This document shows, in pieces, positions 6,783 through 12,269 of a DNA stretch of 12,269 nt. The notes beneath the pieces are model-generated. The model did not search any database. It was not told the origin of the DNA and worked only from the letters and a program-made list of their open reading frames with translations. A program made the position numbers and the translations under genes. Origin of the DNA: an uncultured Clostridia bacterium (GTDB lineage Bacteria; Bacillota; Clostridia; Oscillospirales; CAG-272); NCBI GenBank assembly GCA_904501765.1, contig CAJGCM010000054.1, positions 1 to 12,269 of the forward strand, in the 5' to 3' direction. How positions within the stretch are numbered: position 1 is the first letter of the stretch; each line of letters begins with the position of its first letter.

Positions 6783-7252
6783 CAAAGAGCATAAGACATT
6801 TACGCGGTGACACGGACAGCTGGTATGAAAACGATATTGTAATTCCCGATGGCGAATTGGCTATTTGCCGCACCTATAGCGGGGGAACCGTGTTAAAAAT
6901 CGGTGACGGAATGAAGCGGTTTTCAGAGCTTGAACCCTTAGGAGACCACTCTAAATACAAATACGGCCTAACAGGCTTCTTCACCCTTGAAAACAACTGC
7001 CTTTTCAAACTCGGCACACCGAGAGCGCTGAAAATACAGACTCCCGATATGTTTGACGACAACTTCAGCTGCCTTTTAAGCTTCACCACCGGCGCAGGAA
7101 CTCTCCCCGTTGAGATTTTGGGTAAAATTTATTTCTCCGGTGACGACACCGCAGGAGGCGATTTTATCCCTGAGCCAAAGCGTAATTATAACATTTTCAT
7201 TTGGAATGACGGAAACTTCCAAGCCGTGGTAAGGGGTGTTCCCCTTGTATAA
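6779..7252 (+). CDS. Tail protein with Mtd-N-like N-terminal domain
   Basis: The first 55 or so residues (IRHLRGDTDSW, then PDGELAI and VLKIGDGMKRFSELEPLG) match the pattern of the N-terminal domain of phage major tropism determinant and related fibre proteins: an RGT/RGDT segment with Trp, then GELA, then LKIGDG...F.LP. This domain is a small trimer-forming beta unit that attaches receptor-binding proteins to the tail. The remainder (about 60-157) is beta-rich, of unknown type, and contains no C-type lectin variable region. The ATG overlaps the previous stop (ATGA), with CCGGAGG at 6762-6768 as ribosome binding site. The last codons form a hairpin with the next gene's start, and a +1 frameshift there could join this domain to the next product. 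Confidence 0.7.
   Translation: MTKSIRHLRGDTDSWYENDIVIPDGELAICRTYSGGTVLKIGDGMKRFSELEPLGDHSKYKYGLTGFFTLENNCLFKLGTPRALKIQTPDMFDDNFSCLLSFTTGAGTLPVEILGKIYFSGDDTAGGDFIPEPKRNYNIFIWNDGNFQAVVRGVPLV
7231..7246 (+). promoter_or_regulatory. Perfect hairpin over the gene junction: translational coupling element or +1 frameshift site
   Basis: AAGGGG (7231-7236) pairs with CCCCTT (7241-7246) around a TGTT loop. AAGGGG is also the only ribosome binding site-like sequence for the next gene, 8 bases before TTG 7245, so the site is buried unless a ribosome finishing the upstream gene opens the stem. The run of four C means Pro codon CCC (7241-7243) can be re-paired one base downstream (7242-7244), into the frame of the next gene, three codons before the upstream stop. 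Confidence 0.5.
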
Positions 7253-8405
7253 AATTCTTGCTTGTCTTATAAGGAAAACTCTCGAATACAGAAAGATAAT
7301 AAAGGGGCACAATTTACTTAAATCATCACAGGACGTTAATACTCTGGAGTTAAGGAAGTGCCGACTTATCGGAAGGAGCGAGGTGGATTTCAACGGGCGG
7401 CTTGTTGCAGTAGGCGGCACAGACACCGAGGGCTATGGAAAAATCGGCGTCAGGCACACCAAGGAAAGTATTATTTCAGTATATGATTTTATAGAAGCAG
7501 TGAATGAAAGGTACCCTGGATTCTTCGTTGAAAACGAGGAAAAAACAGGGGTTGTTGTTAACACGCCTGTGGGTCAAACCATTAAAAGCCTTGTGCCGGA
7601 GAAGTATTTGAGGTTTGAGGACAAAAGCATATACTCTGTATTCATGCACGTGAGCTTTGAGGGCGTCACCTCCTCAAAAACTCTTTCTACTCCCTTTACC
7701 CTCTACGACAAGGACGGCTTTGGCTCTACGCTAAAAGGCAAGGTGTCAGCCGACGGACACGGCAATTTTCACTCGACCTTCGGCAGCATATACAATACTA
7801 TTGCGAGACTGGCGGTAAACAAATATACCGGACCTAAAATGACCCTTTATTACGATCGCTTCGCCATACTTGCAGGAAACTTTTACTCAAGCCAGTACAA
7901 GGAATACGACGGGTGTGACGAATATATACAGCTGAAGAAGCCACTGAGGGGCGTTGGAAACGTTTGCGACGAATTAGATTTCGTAAGCGGTAAAGGTGTA
8001 AGGCGCGTCAGGCATATCAGGGTAAACACCCCTGGCATTTTCGCTACCGAGGATGAGCTTTTTACGTATAAGCTACCCGAAAAGGCAATTCCGGAGGAGG
8101 GCTTCGTTTCTAACCGACTGCAATGCGTACCGCTTGAAAATCTGACGGATGTTGCCGGCTCGGCAGCTATAAGCGAGGATGGTGAGAAGCTGCTCGTTTA
8201 TCTTGCCGAGGGACAGGACAGAGAATTGCTTAAAAACTTTCTTGCAGAATGCGCTCTTGAGTTTGATTTCGCAAAGCTTACAGAAACGGAATTCCAGGAC
8301 AATGCGAACATATCCTTTGACAGCGAAAGGCACAATTTCACTATTCTGACCGAGGCTCGCCCCACACTCTTCTATATTGAATACAAGGACGGAAATATAC
8401 AATGA
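7245..8405 (+). CDS. Tail fibre / receptor-binding-type protein
   Basis: The product is 386 residues if TTG 7245 is used; GTG 7236 would add three. The frame is closed upstream by TAA at 7230-7232 and no ATG is near, so it starts at a non-ATG codon or is reached by frameshift. After a short basic N-terminus comes a beta-rich domain (about 20-190) opening with GHNLL, a pattern often seen at the start of carbohydrate-binding-like modules on tail proteins. A segment LRGVGNVCDELDFVSGKGVRR (about 225-245) is of a kind I associate with tail proteins of Clostridia phages. A final beta region follows. There are no catalytic residues of a known depolymerase, signal peptide or membrane segment. Its stop overlaps the next start (ATGA). 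A receptor- or surface-binding role is inferred from context. Confidence 0.65.
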   Translation: MYKILACLIRKTLEYRKIIKGHNLLKSSQDVNTLELRKCRLIGRSEVDFNGRLVAVGGTDTEGYGKIGVRHTKESIISVYDFIEAVNERYPGFFVENEEKTGVVVNTPVGQTIKSLVPEKYLRFEDKSIYSVFMHVSFEGVTSSKTLSTPFTLYDKDGFGSTLKGKVSADGHGNFHSTFGSIYNTIARLAVNKYTGPKMTLYYDRFAILAGNFYSSQYKEYDGCDEYIQLKKPLRGVGNVCDELDFVSGKGVRRVRHIRVNTPGIFATEDELFTYKLPEKAIPEEGFVSNRLQCVPLENLTDVAGSAAISEDGEKLLVYLAEGQDRELLKNFLAECALEFDFAKLTETEFQDNANISFDSERHNFTILTEARPTLFYIEYKDGNIQ

Positions 8406-8818
8406 CACATTTATACTACAAATTCAATCCTAAAAAGAACGGTAAAAACCGACACGCTATAAGGCTTGTAGGCTTTGATGCAGGTGACGGAGATAAGGCA
8501 AGAATTATAACCGACGAGAGCTGCGAGATAATTATCGGCCCCGTGAGAGCATCGGTTGGCGAAGAAGGTAAAGAGATTGACACCTCGCTTATTCCCGACG
8601 GCGCATACCTGCCTAAATTCATTAAGGACGGGAAGGTTTACACCTCTTCTATGCTTCTTGCCGAGGATGGTAAAATCAGCCCCGCCATGAGCTGCCACGA
8701 TGCTGTGGAGCTATCCTTTGAAATTTGGGAGCTTCAGAATAAGGTATTAAAGCTTTCTTCCATAACAGAGGAGCTTATGCGGAAAATAAGAACAAAAGAA
8801 ACATTTACTTTAAAATAA
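8402..8818 (+). CDS. Hypothetical small tail protein
   Basis: A 138-residue protein with a beta-rich N-terminal region (about 1-70) resembling fibre-tip or baseplate-attachment domains. A short loop with ISPAMSCHDAVEL (about 91-103) follows, then a C-terminal amphipathic helix (about 105-130) with hydrophobic residues spaced as in a coiled coil, suggesting an oligomer. Translation is coupled to the preceding gene through ATGA, with AAGGACGG at 8388-8395 as ribosome binding site. It is the last gene before the membrane proteins, so it may complete the fibre assembly or bridge to other proteins. The family is not recognised. Confidence 0.55.
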   Translation: MTHLYYKFNPKKNGKNRHAIRLVGFDAGDGDKARIITDESCEIIIGPVRASVGEEGKEIDTSLIPDGAYLPKFIKDGKVYTSSMLLAEDGKISPAMSCHDAVELSFEIWELQNKVLKLSSITEELMRKIRTKETFTLK

Positions 8819-8831
8819 GAAAGGACAACAA

Positions 8832-9494
8832 ATGAAAAAAGGATTTATTTTATTCATTATAACAGCTCTTATGCTTGGAATTTTTTCAATTTACGCTTTC
8901 GCCGAGGAAAAAGAGGATAATGCAGCGGCAGACTCCGTCCTCGAAGGTGTCGAAGAAAGCACATCGGACGCACAAGGCGCAAAAGAAGAGAGTGTCGCAG
9001 ATGGTACGCCGGAAGGGAGCGAGGAAAACGCCTTTGAATACGTATATAATCTTCTTCTTGACCACAGCAGCGAAATATTCTCGGCTCTTGCCTGTATTTT
9101 CTCCGCTATTATGATGCTTTGCTATCGCAAGGGTATCCTTCCTCTGGTTAAAAAGGCTCTCGGAATTATAAGAGGCGGAGTTGACACTCTTAACGAGGAG
9201 GCGCAGCGTCAGAGCTGCCTTAGTGATAGCGCAAAGCAGCTTATAGAGGAAAAGCTCACAGATGCAAAAGGGATTCTTGAAAAAATAGACTCCTCCTTTG
9301 CCACCTTTGACGAAAGACTGAAGGTGTGCGAGGAGGTCCGTGACGGTGAGGAGAGCTTCAGAAAAATAATATCCGCTCAGGTAGAGCTTCTTTACGAAAT
9401 CTTTATGAGCGCCACACTTCCTCAGTACGAAAAGGACAGAATCGGCGAAATGATAGGAGCTATGCGCTCGGAGCTTGTAAAAAAGGAGTGCTGA
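8832..9494 (+). CDS. Phage membrane protein with signal peptide, one TM segment and coiled coil
   Basis: The 220-residue product starts with a clear signal peptide (MKKGF, hydrophobic core to about residue 21, then AFA before an acidic stretch, likely cleaved there). An acidic, Ser/Ala/Glu-rich low-complexity linker (about 26-66) follows, then a membrane segment around residues 76-96, then a cytoplasmic helical domain with coiled-coil features (about 120-165). It ends with FMSATLPQYEKDRIGEMI (about 193-210), a compact motif I associate with phage membrane proteins of Clostridia hosts. The start has AGAAAGGA at 8818-8825, 6 bases upstream. Topology would place the acidic linker outside and the coiled coil inside. 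A holin-like or spanin-like lysis role is possible, but the length and cytoplasmic domain do not match a known holin family. Confidence 0.65.
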   Translation: MKKGFILFIITALMLGIFSIYAFAEEKEDNAAADSVLEGVEESTSDAQGAKEESVADGTPEGSEENAFEYVYNLLLDHSSEIFSALACIFSAIMMLCYRKGILPLVKKALGIIRGGVDTLNEEAQRQSCLSDSAKQLIEEKLTDAKGILEKIDSSFATFDERLKVCEEVRDGEESFRKIISAQVELLYEIFMSATLPQYEKDRIGEMIGAMRSELVKKEC

Positions 9495-9498
9495 AAAT

Positions 9499-9870
9499 AT
9501 GACCAGAGGCAAAAAAATATTATTAACCGCCTTCGGCATACTTTTTTCCGTTCTTCCTCCTCTACTTGCAACCCTCCTTTATTTCCCTGTATTTGAGAGG
9601 CAGGGACCTGCTTTTGCGATATCCGGCTTCATAATTATCCTTCTCATACTTTCGGCGGTACCCCTCATAAGGTTCCTCGGAGATAAATTTCGCACACCTG
9701 CCGCATATTTGATATGGCTTTTTGTTTTTCTTCTCTTCTTTGCCTTATGGAAGATTGCAAAACAGGTGACGGTTATTTCTTTCTTCGGCTTTGTCGGCAA
9801 CCTGGTGGGCGCCATTCTTTTCCACATAGCAAAGAAGGACAGCTCGGAGGGCGCCAATGAAGAAAACTGA
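9499..9870 (+). CDS. Small multi-pass membrane protein
   Basis: A 123-residue, very hydrophobic protein with about four membrane segments: roughly residues 8-28, 36-56, 67-86 and 91-110. Both ends are charged: a basic start (MTRGKK) and a Lys/Ser/Glu-rich tail. This size and topology fit a holin or a partner of the flanking membrane proteins, but no holin family is recognised. The start has AAGGAG at 9483-9488, 10 bases upstream and within the end of the previous gene. It overlaps the next gene by 14 bases, so all three membrane proteins are probably made in a fixed ratio. Confidence 0.6.
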   Translation: MTRGKKILLTAFGILFSVLPPLLATLLYFPVFERQGPAFAISGFIIILLILSAVPLIRFLGDKFRTPAAYLIWLFVFLLFFALWKIAKQVTVISFFGFVGNLVGAILFHIAKKDSSEGANEEN

Positions 9871-10744
9871 CGAATTTGAACGTGCGCTTCTTGACACGGG
9901 TGACAACATCAAGCGAGGGCTTGTGACGGTTATAAACAATATGGGGAAGGCGGTTGCTCTGATTGCCGGAGCGGTGGCGATTCTCGTCACCTTTACGGAT
10001 ATTACCATGGCATCCCTCGTGCCAAAGGATTTTCTCCCCCCACTTGCCGCCTTGATTGTATGCTCCTACATTATATACTTTTCTCTTGAGGATGCAGGAG
10101 AGGAGCTTGGAAAAAAGACCGAGGAATATATGGAGGCGTGTCAGAAATATAACGCCGCAAGAGAAAAAATCGGAGGCGAGGACATTGATATGCTCCGAGA
10201 TTTTTGCAGAAGGTATTCCGAGGAAGAGCTTGAGTTCAGAAGAAAAAGCTTTATGCTGACCAAGGGAATCTCCCTTTCCGATATAGAAAAATATAAGGCG
10301 GGTGTTCCTATGCCGCGAAGAAAGAGGAAGGAGGTACGACGTGCGCTTTCCTTAAAAGCGGTCAGCCTCACTCCGGGAGCCTTACTCTCACGGGAAAAAT
10401 GGAGCCGAAAAAGCGAACTTTCAAACCCAGAGAAAAGTAAGCTTGCACTGCTTATTATAAAAATCCTTCCCTCTACCCTTTGTATGATAGTCACGGTTTC
10501 CATAATGCTCTCCTTTAAGAGCGATATGACCGCCTCCGACGTTATAAACAGCATTTTCAAGCTTACCGCCCTTCCACTGATTGGCTTCAAGGGATATAGC
10601 GCCGGCTATTCCTATTCGAAATGCAATATGTCGCTTTGGCTTGAAACCAAGGCTAATATTCTCACTAAATTCATAGCCGAGAAAGACTCGGTAAAGTCAT
10701 CCTGCGAGGAGCTTCCCGAAAAGGTGAATCAGACGGTAAATTAA
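9857..10744 (+). CDS. Membrane protein with two TM pairs flanking a basic cytoplasmic helical domain
   Basis: The 295-residue product has a soluble N-terminal helix (DEFERALLDTGDNIKRG), two membrane segments (about 31-50 and 60-77), and a long charged helical region (about 80-185). This is acidic first, with EELGKKTEEY and EELEFRRKSF, then very basic around RRKRKEVRR (154-162). Two more membrane segments (about 197-216 and about 228-243, the latter weaker) follow, then a C-terminal helix. Both ends and the middle domain would be cytoplasmic. The start lies inside the previous gene with GGAGGG at about 9845-9850. It is the last gene of the phage operon. The family is not recognised; possibilities include a membrane anchor for lysis control or a superinfection-type factor, with no direct evidence for either. 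Confidence 0.6.
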   Translation: MKKTDEFERALLDTGDNIKRGLVTVINNMGKAVALIAGAVAILVTFTDITMASLVPKDFLPPLAALIVCSYIIYFSLEDAGEELGKKTEEYMEACQKYNAAREKIGGEDIDMLRDFCRRYSEEELEFRRKSFMLTKGISLSDIEKYKAGVPMPRRKRKEVRRALSLKAVSLTPGALLSREKWSRKSELSNPEKSKLALLIIKILPSTLCMIVTVSIMLSFKSDMTASDVINSIFKLTALPLIGFKGYSAGYSYSKCNMSLWLETKANILTKFIAEKDSVKSSCEELPEKVNQTVN

Positions 10745-10831
10745 CGCAATTCGCTCTTCTGAGAGATGTGATTACACCTCTCGGCGCAGTGGCGCAAAGC
10801 GCTCAATGATATACCAGAGAGCAAAAAAAGG
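10745..10831. other. Phage-exporter intergenic gap before the terminator
   Basis: No open frame, promoter or tRNA is visible. It contains one imperfect hairpin at 10761-10782 (GAGAG-AT-GTG, ATTA loop, CAC-CTCTC; eight pairs with a two-base bulge) without a T tail, and a GC-rich near-repeat (GGCGCAGTGGCGCA) at about 10783-10796. If the phage is integrated, a right attachment site could lie here, but only a comparison with an empty site would show it. Confidence 0.5.
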
Positions 10832-10880
10832 AAATGCGGACTCTTCGATGTCGATTTTGACAACGGTTGAGTCCGCATTT
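10832..10880. terminator. Bidirectional intrinsic terminator between convergent operons
   Basis: AAATGCGGACTC (10832-10843) is the exact reverse complement of GAGTCCGCATTT (10869-10880), a 12-bp stem with a 25-base loop. On the + strand the stem runs into six T (10878-10883). On the - strand it is followed, after CC, by seven T (the A run at 10823-10829). It lies 88 bases after the last phage stop codon and 16 bases after the stop of the permease gene, so it can end both transcripts. Confidence 0.85.
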
Positions 10881-10896
10881 TTTAAAAGCCTACGAC

Positions 10897-11697
10897 TTAC
10901 TCAAGATTGAGTTTTTTCTGAAGAGCGTTTACGTTAAAGAAGAACAGCGCAACGCTTATTGTAACAGACAGCAGTATATTTACCACGAAATAAAGAAGGT
11001 CATACAGCCACTCGTTATCGAACAGCGCCACCCAAAGGATATTTTCCGCAAAGGATATAACTGCGCTTTCGATAAATGTCAAAATTACAAAGAACAGGAT
11101 TGCGCCGAGGATTTTATGCTTTCGCATCTTGAGGGAGCCTAAGGTTATAGAGGTAAATATTATAACAGTTATCTCTATATAATCGAAAAGCCCTACTGTA
11201 AGACTTATAAGAATATCCTCAACGGGAAACATTGATAAAAGCATCTCTAAAAACGCAAGCTCAAAGGTGTTTTCCATAATGAACGGATTGAACAGCAAAA
11301 CAGGAAGCACCAAAGAAATGAAAAAGAGTACTATCATAACGATATTTGACACGCATGACCATATAAACGCCGATATGAGCTTTCCCGAAAAAATCACAGA
11401 GGTCTTGACGGGAAGGGACATAGTAAGGTATCCTTCGTCGGTAAATACGGATTTATAATACCTGTATATGGCGAAGAATGAGGATATGGCGCAAAGTGTG
11501 CCTATGGCTATAAGCCCTATTATATAGAAGCTCGACACAAGAGAGAATGCCACGTAAAAGCCGTCAAGCTCGTTAAAGCTCAGGGTGAAGAACATCAGAG
11601 CGCAACAAATAACGCTTATAATACCCGAGCTTACAAGCATAGGAAAGGCGGTTTTGACAAGGGCACGCAAATCATACTTAATCAGCTTTCCCAGCAT
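10897..11697 (-). CDS. ABC-2 type exporter permease subunit
   Basis: The 266-residue product is an integral membrane protein with about six segments (near residues 16-37, 48-72, 108-132, 158-180, 192-215 and 236-256). After the second segment is a cytoplasmic motif, YYKSVFTDEGYLTMSLPV (about 79-96), characteristic of small ABC-2 permeases of Bacillota that pair with a separate ATPase; the EGYL and LPV elements lie in the coupling-helix region. It would form the membrane pore of the exporter with the ATPase encoded just upstream, whose frame it overlaps by 16 bases. The substrate is unknown; relatives handle peptides, antibiotics or lipids. The gene faces the phage operon and ends 16 bases before the shared terminator. 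The N-terminus (MLGKLIKYDLRAL) is the usual start for this family. Confidence 0.85.
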   Translation of the reverse strand: MLGKLIKYDLRALVKTAFPMLVSSGIISVICCALMFFTLSFNELDGFYVAFSLVSSFYIIGLIAIGTLCAISSFFAIYRYYKSVFTDEGYLTMSLPVKTSVIFSGKLISAFIWSCVSNIVMIVLFFISLVLPVLLFNPFIMENTFELAFLEMLLSMFPVEDILISLTVGLFDYIEITVIIFTSITLGSLKMRKHKILGAILFFVILTFIESAVISFAENILWVALFDNEWLYDLLYFVVNILLSVTISVALFFFNVNALQKKLNLE

Positions 11698-12269
11698 CTG
11701 AACACCTCCCTGAAATAGGCATCAACGGTTACTCCGAGGCTTGACATAAGTCCCTCCGGAGTTCCGATACAGGATATTTTTCCTTTTTTTAGGAATATAA
11801 AGCCGTCCATTATCTTCTCTATATCCGTAATGAGGTGAGTGGATATAATAACCGAAGAGCTCGGATGAAATCTTTTGATTACGGTATTTATAATAAAATC
11901 TCTCGCCGCCGGGTCAACTCCGCTTATCGGCTCGTCAAGAAGATAAACTCTCGCCCGTCTTGCCATTACCATAACGAGCTGCACCTTCTCTTTCGTTCCC
12001 TTGGATAATGTTTTAATTTTATGCGACCTCTCTACTCTGAGAGCCGAGAGCATTTCCTCCGCAGCCTCTTTTTCAAAATCGGGGAAGAAATCGGCATAAA
12101 AATCCATAGCCTCGCCTACGGTAAAATGCTCGGGAATACTGTTTCTCTCGGGCAAGTAGGCAACCATAGCCTTCGTTTTTACTCCAATCTGCTCGCCGCA
12201 AACCGTAACTTCGCCCGAATCCTGCCGTAAAAGCCCTGCGGCAATTTTTATAAAGGTAGTTTTACCCGA
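11682..12269 (-). CDS. ABC-2 type exporter ATP-binding subunit (5' truncated by window edge)
   Basis: The 195 visible residues begin in the middle of the Walker A loop (SGKTT), so roughly the first 35-45 residues are missing. The Q-loop region reads VAYLPERNSIP, with Glu where many ABC proteins have Gln, as is common in this exporter type. The signature is LSKGT in place of LSGGQ, Walker B is VYLLDEP, the D-loop is SGVDPAA and the switch His lies in ISTH. GTPEGL follows, as in drug- and peptide-exporter ATPases (YtrB/BcrA style). All catalytic elements visible are intact. It powers the permease encoded downstream with a 16-base overlap, which implies coupled translation. No regulator gene is seen; a GntR-type regulator often precedes such pairs but would lie outside the window. 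ATG 12165-12167 is an internal Met, not the start. Confidence 0.9.
   Translation of the reverse strand, partial: SGKTTFIKIAAGLLRQDSGEVTVCGEQIGVKTKAMVAYLPERNSIPEHFTVGEAMDFYADFFPDFEKEAAEEMLSALRVERSHKIKTLSKGTKEKVQLVMVMARRARVYLLDEPISGVDPAARDFIINTVIKRFHPSSSVIISTHLITDIEKIMDGFIFLKKGKISCIGTPEGLMSSLGVTVDAYFREVFRCWES

Larger units (their letters stand above)
1..10744 (+). mobile_element. Late structural gene module of a short-tailed phage or prophage (partial, left end outside window)
   Basis: Fourteen clear genes in the same direction with spacings from -16 to about 16 bases (apart from the 125-base gap after the capsid gene) follow the usual phage head-to-tail order: scaffold-like, decoration-like, major capsid, adaptor, nozzle, fibre-like genes, membrane proteins. 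Most starts are preceded by a near-identical AGAAAGGA ribosome binding site. No tape-measure, sheath or baseplate genes are seen, which favours a podovirus-like particle. Portal and terminase genes would be expected upstream, outside the window. The module is taken as integrated because it abuts a chromosomal-looking ABC exporter operon, but no attachment site or integrase is visible here. It could also be a domesticated particle element. Confidence 0.8.

Noticed and set aside
6779..7252. Diversity-generating retroelement suggested by the Mtd-N-like domain
   Set aside because: No reverse transcriptase, template repeat or C-type lectin variable region is present; the Mtd-N-like domain occurs in many ordinary fibre proteins.
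8886..9539. Long open frame (217 codons) on the - strand
   Set aside because: It lies wholly opposite the signal-peptide membrane protein gene and its well-placed ribosome binding site; the encoded product is Cys/Phe/Leu-rich with no coherent domain, as expected for the complement of a Glu/Lys-rich gene.
10141..10590. Open frame of 149 codons on the - strand
   Set aside because: It is antisense to the last phage membrane protein and shows only Ser/Leu-rich shadow sequence.
10745..10831. tRNA or small RNA gene in the phage-exporter gap
   Set aside because: No cloverleaf or CCA-type end could be drawn; only one imperfect hairpin without a T tail is present.
10867..11142. Open frame of 91 codons on the + strand downstream of the phage operon
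   Set aside because: It starts within the terminator stem and runs antisense to the permease gene, whose membrane segments and family motif are clear.
11682..12269. ABC exporter as a phage-encoded cargo gene
   Set aside because: Opposite orientation, the shared terminator and full similarity to ordinary two-gene exporters of Bacillota make a chromosomal origin simpler.
1..12269. CRISPR array or insertion sequence
   Set aside because: No regularly spaced direct repeats, transposase motifs or terminal inverted repeats were seen on either strand.

Overview
The window holds two unrelated blocks that converge on a shared terminator. Positions 1-10744, all on the + strand, are part of the late (virion) gene operon of a tailed phage or prophage. 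Positions 10897-12269, on the - strand, are an ABC-2 type exporter (permease plus ATPase) that looks like ordinary chromosomal DNA. Codon use, moderate GC, strong AGAAAGGA-type ribosome binding sites and the protein style (for example a BspA-type leucine-rich repeat with its usual flanks) point to a gut-type Clostridia host (Bacillota). This is inference from the sequence; no database search was possible.

Phage block, in order: a 5'-truncated gene of unknown function with two SGYxxYLK motifs (2-541); a 43-residue basic peptide (557-688); an acidic scaffold-like protein (681-1157); a small head decoration-like protein (1171-1575); an HK97-fold major capsid protein of Mu gpT-like style (1592-2641); a spacer with a strong UUCG-capped hairpin and a possible 37-codon reading frame (2642-2766); a head-tail adaptor with a beta-rich insertion (2767-3606); a large tail nozzle/tail-tube-B-like protein carrying four 23-residue leucine-rich repeats (3606-6311); four small to medium tail or receptor-binding genes (6327-8818); and three membrane protein genes (8832-10744). 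There is no tape-measure gene, no tail sheath and no siphovirus-type tail tube between capsid and fibres, so a short-tailed (podovirus-like) particle is the best reading. Many genes overlap by 1-16 bases, which suggests translational coupling along one long transcript.

The layout suggests scaffold, decoration and capsid proteins build the head; the adaptor and nozzle close it; the LRR-bearing nozzle and the 6327-8818 products decorate the tail and probably contact the host surface; the three terminal membrane proteins act at the cell membrane, perhaps in lysis or virion-host interaction, but none is a recognised holin or endolysin.

The phage operon ends in a 152-base gap with a perfect 12-bp stem flanked by A and T runs on the proper sides, so it can terminate transcription from both directions. 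Beyond it, the exporter operon has its ATPase truncated by the window edge inside the Walker A motif. No integrase, recombinase, attachment site or tRNA is visible, so whether this is the true right end of an integrated element is inferred from gene content only.
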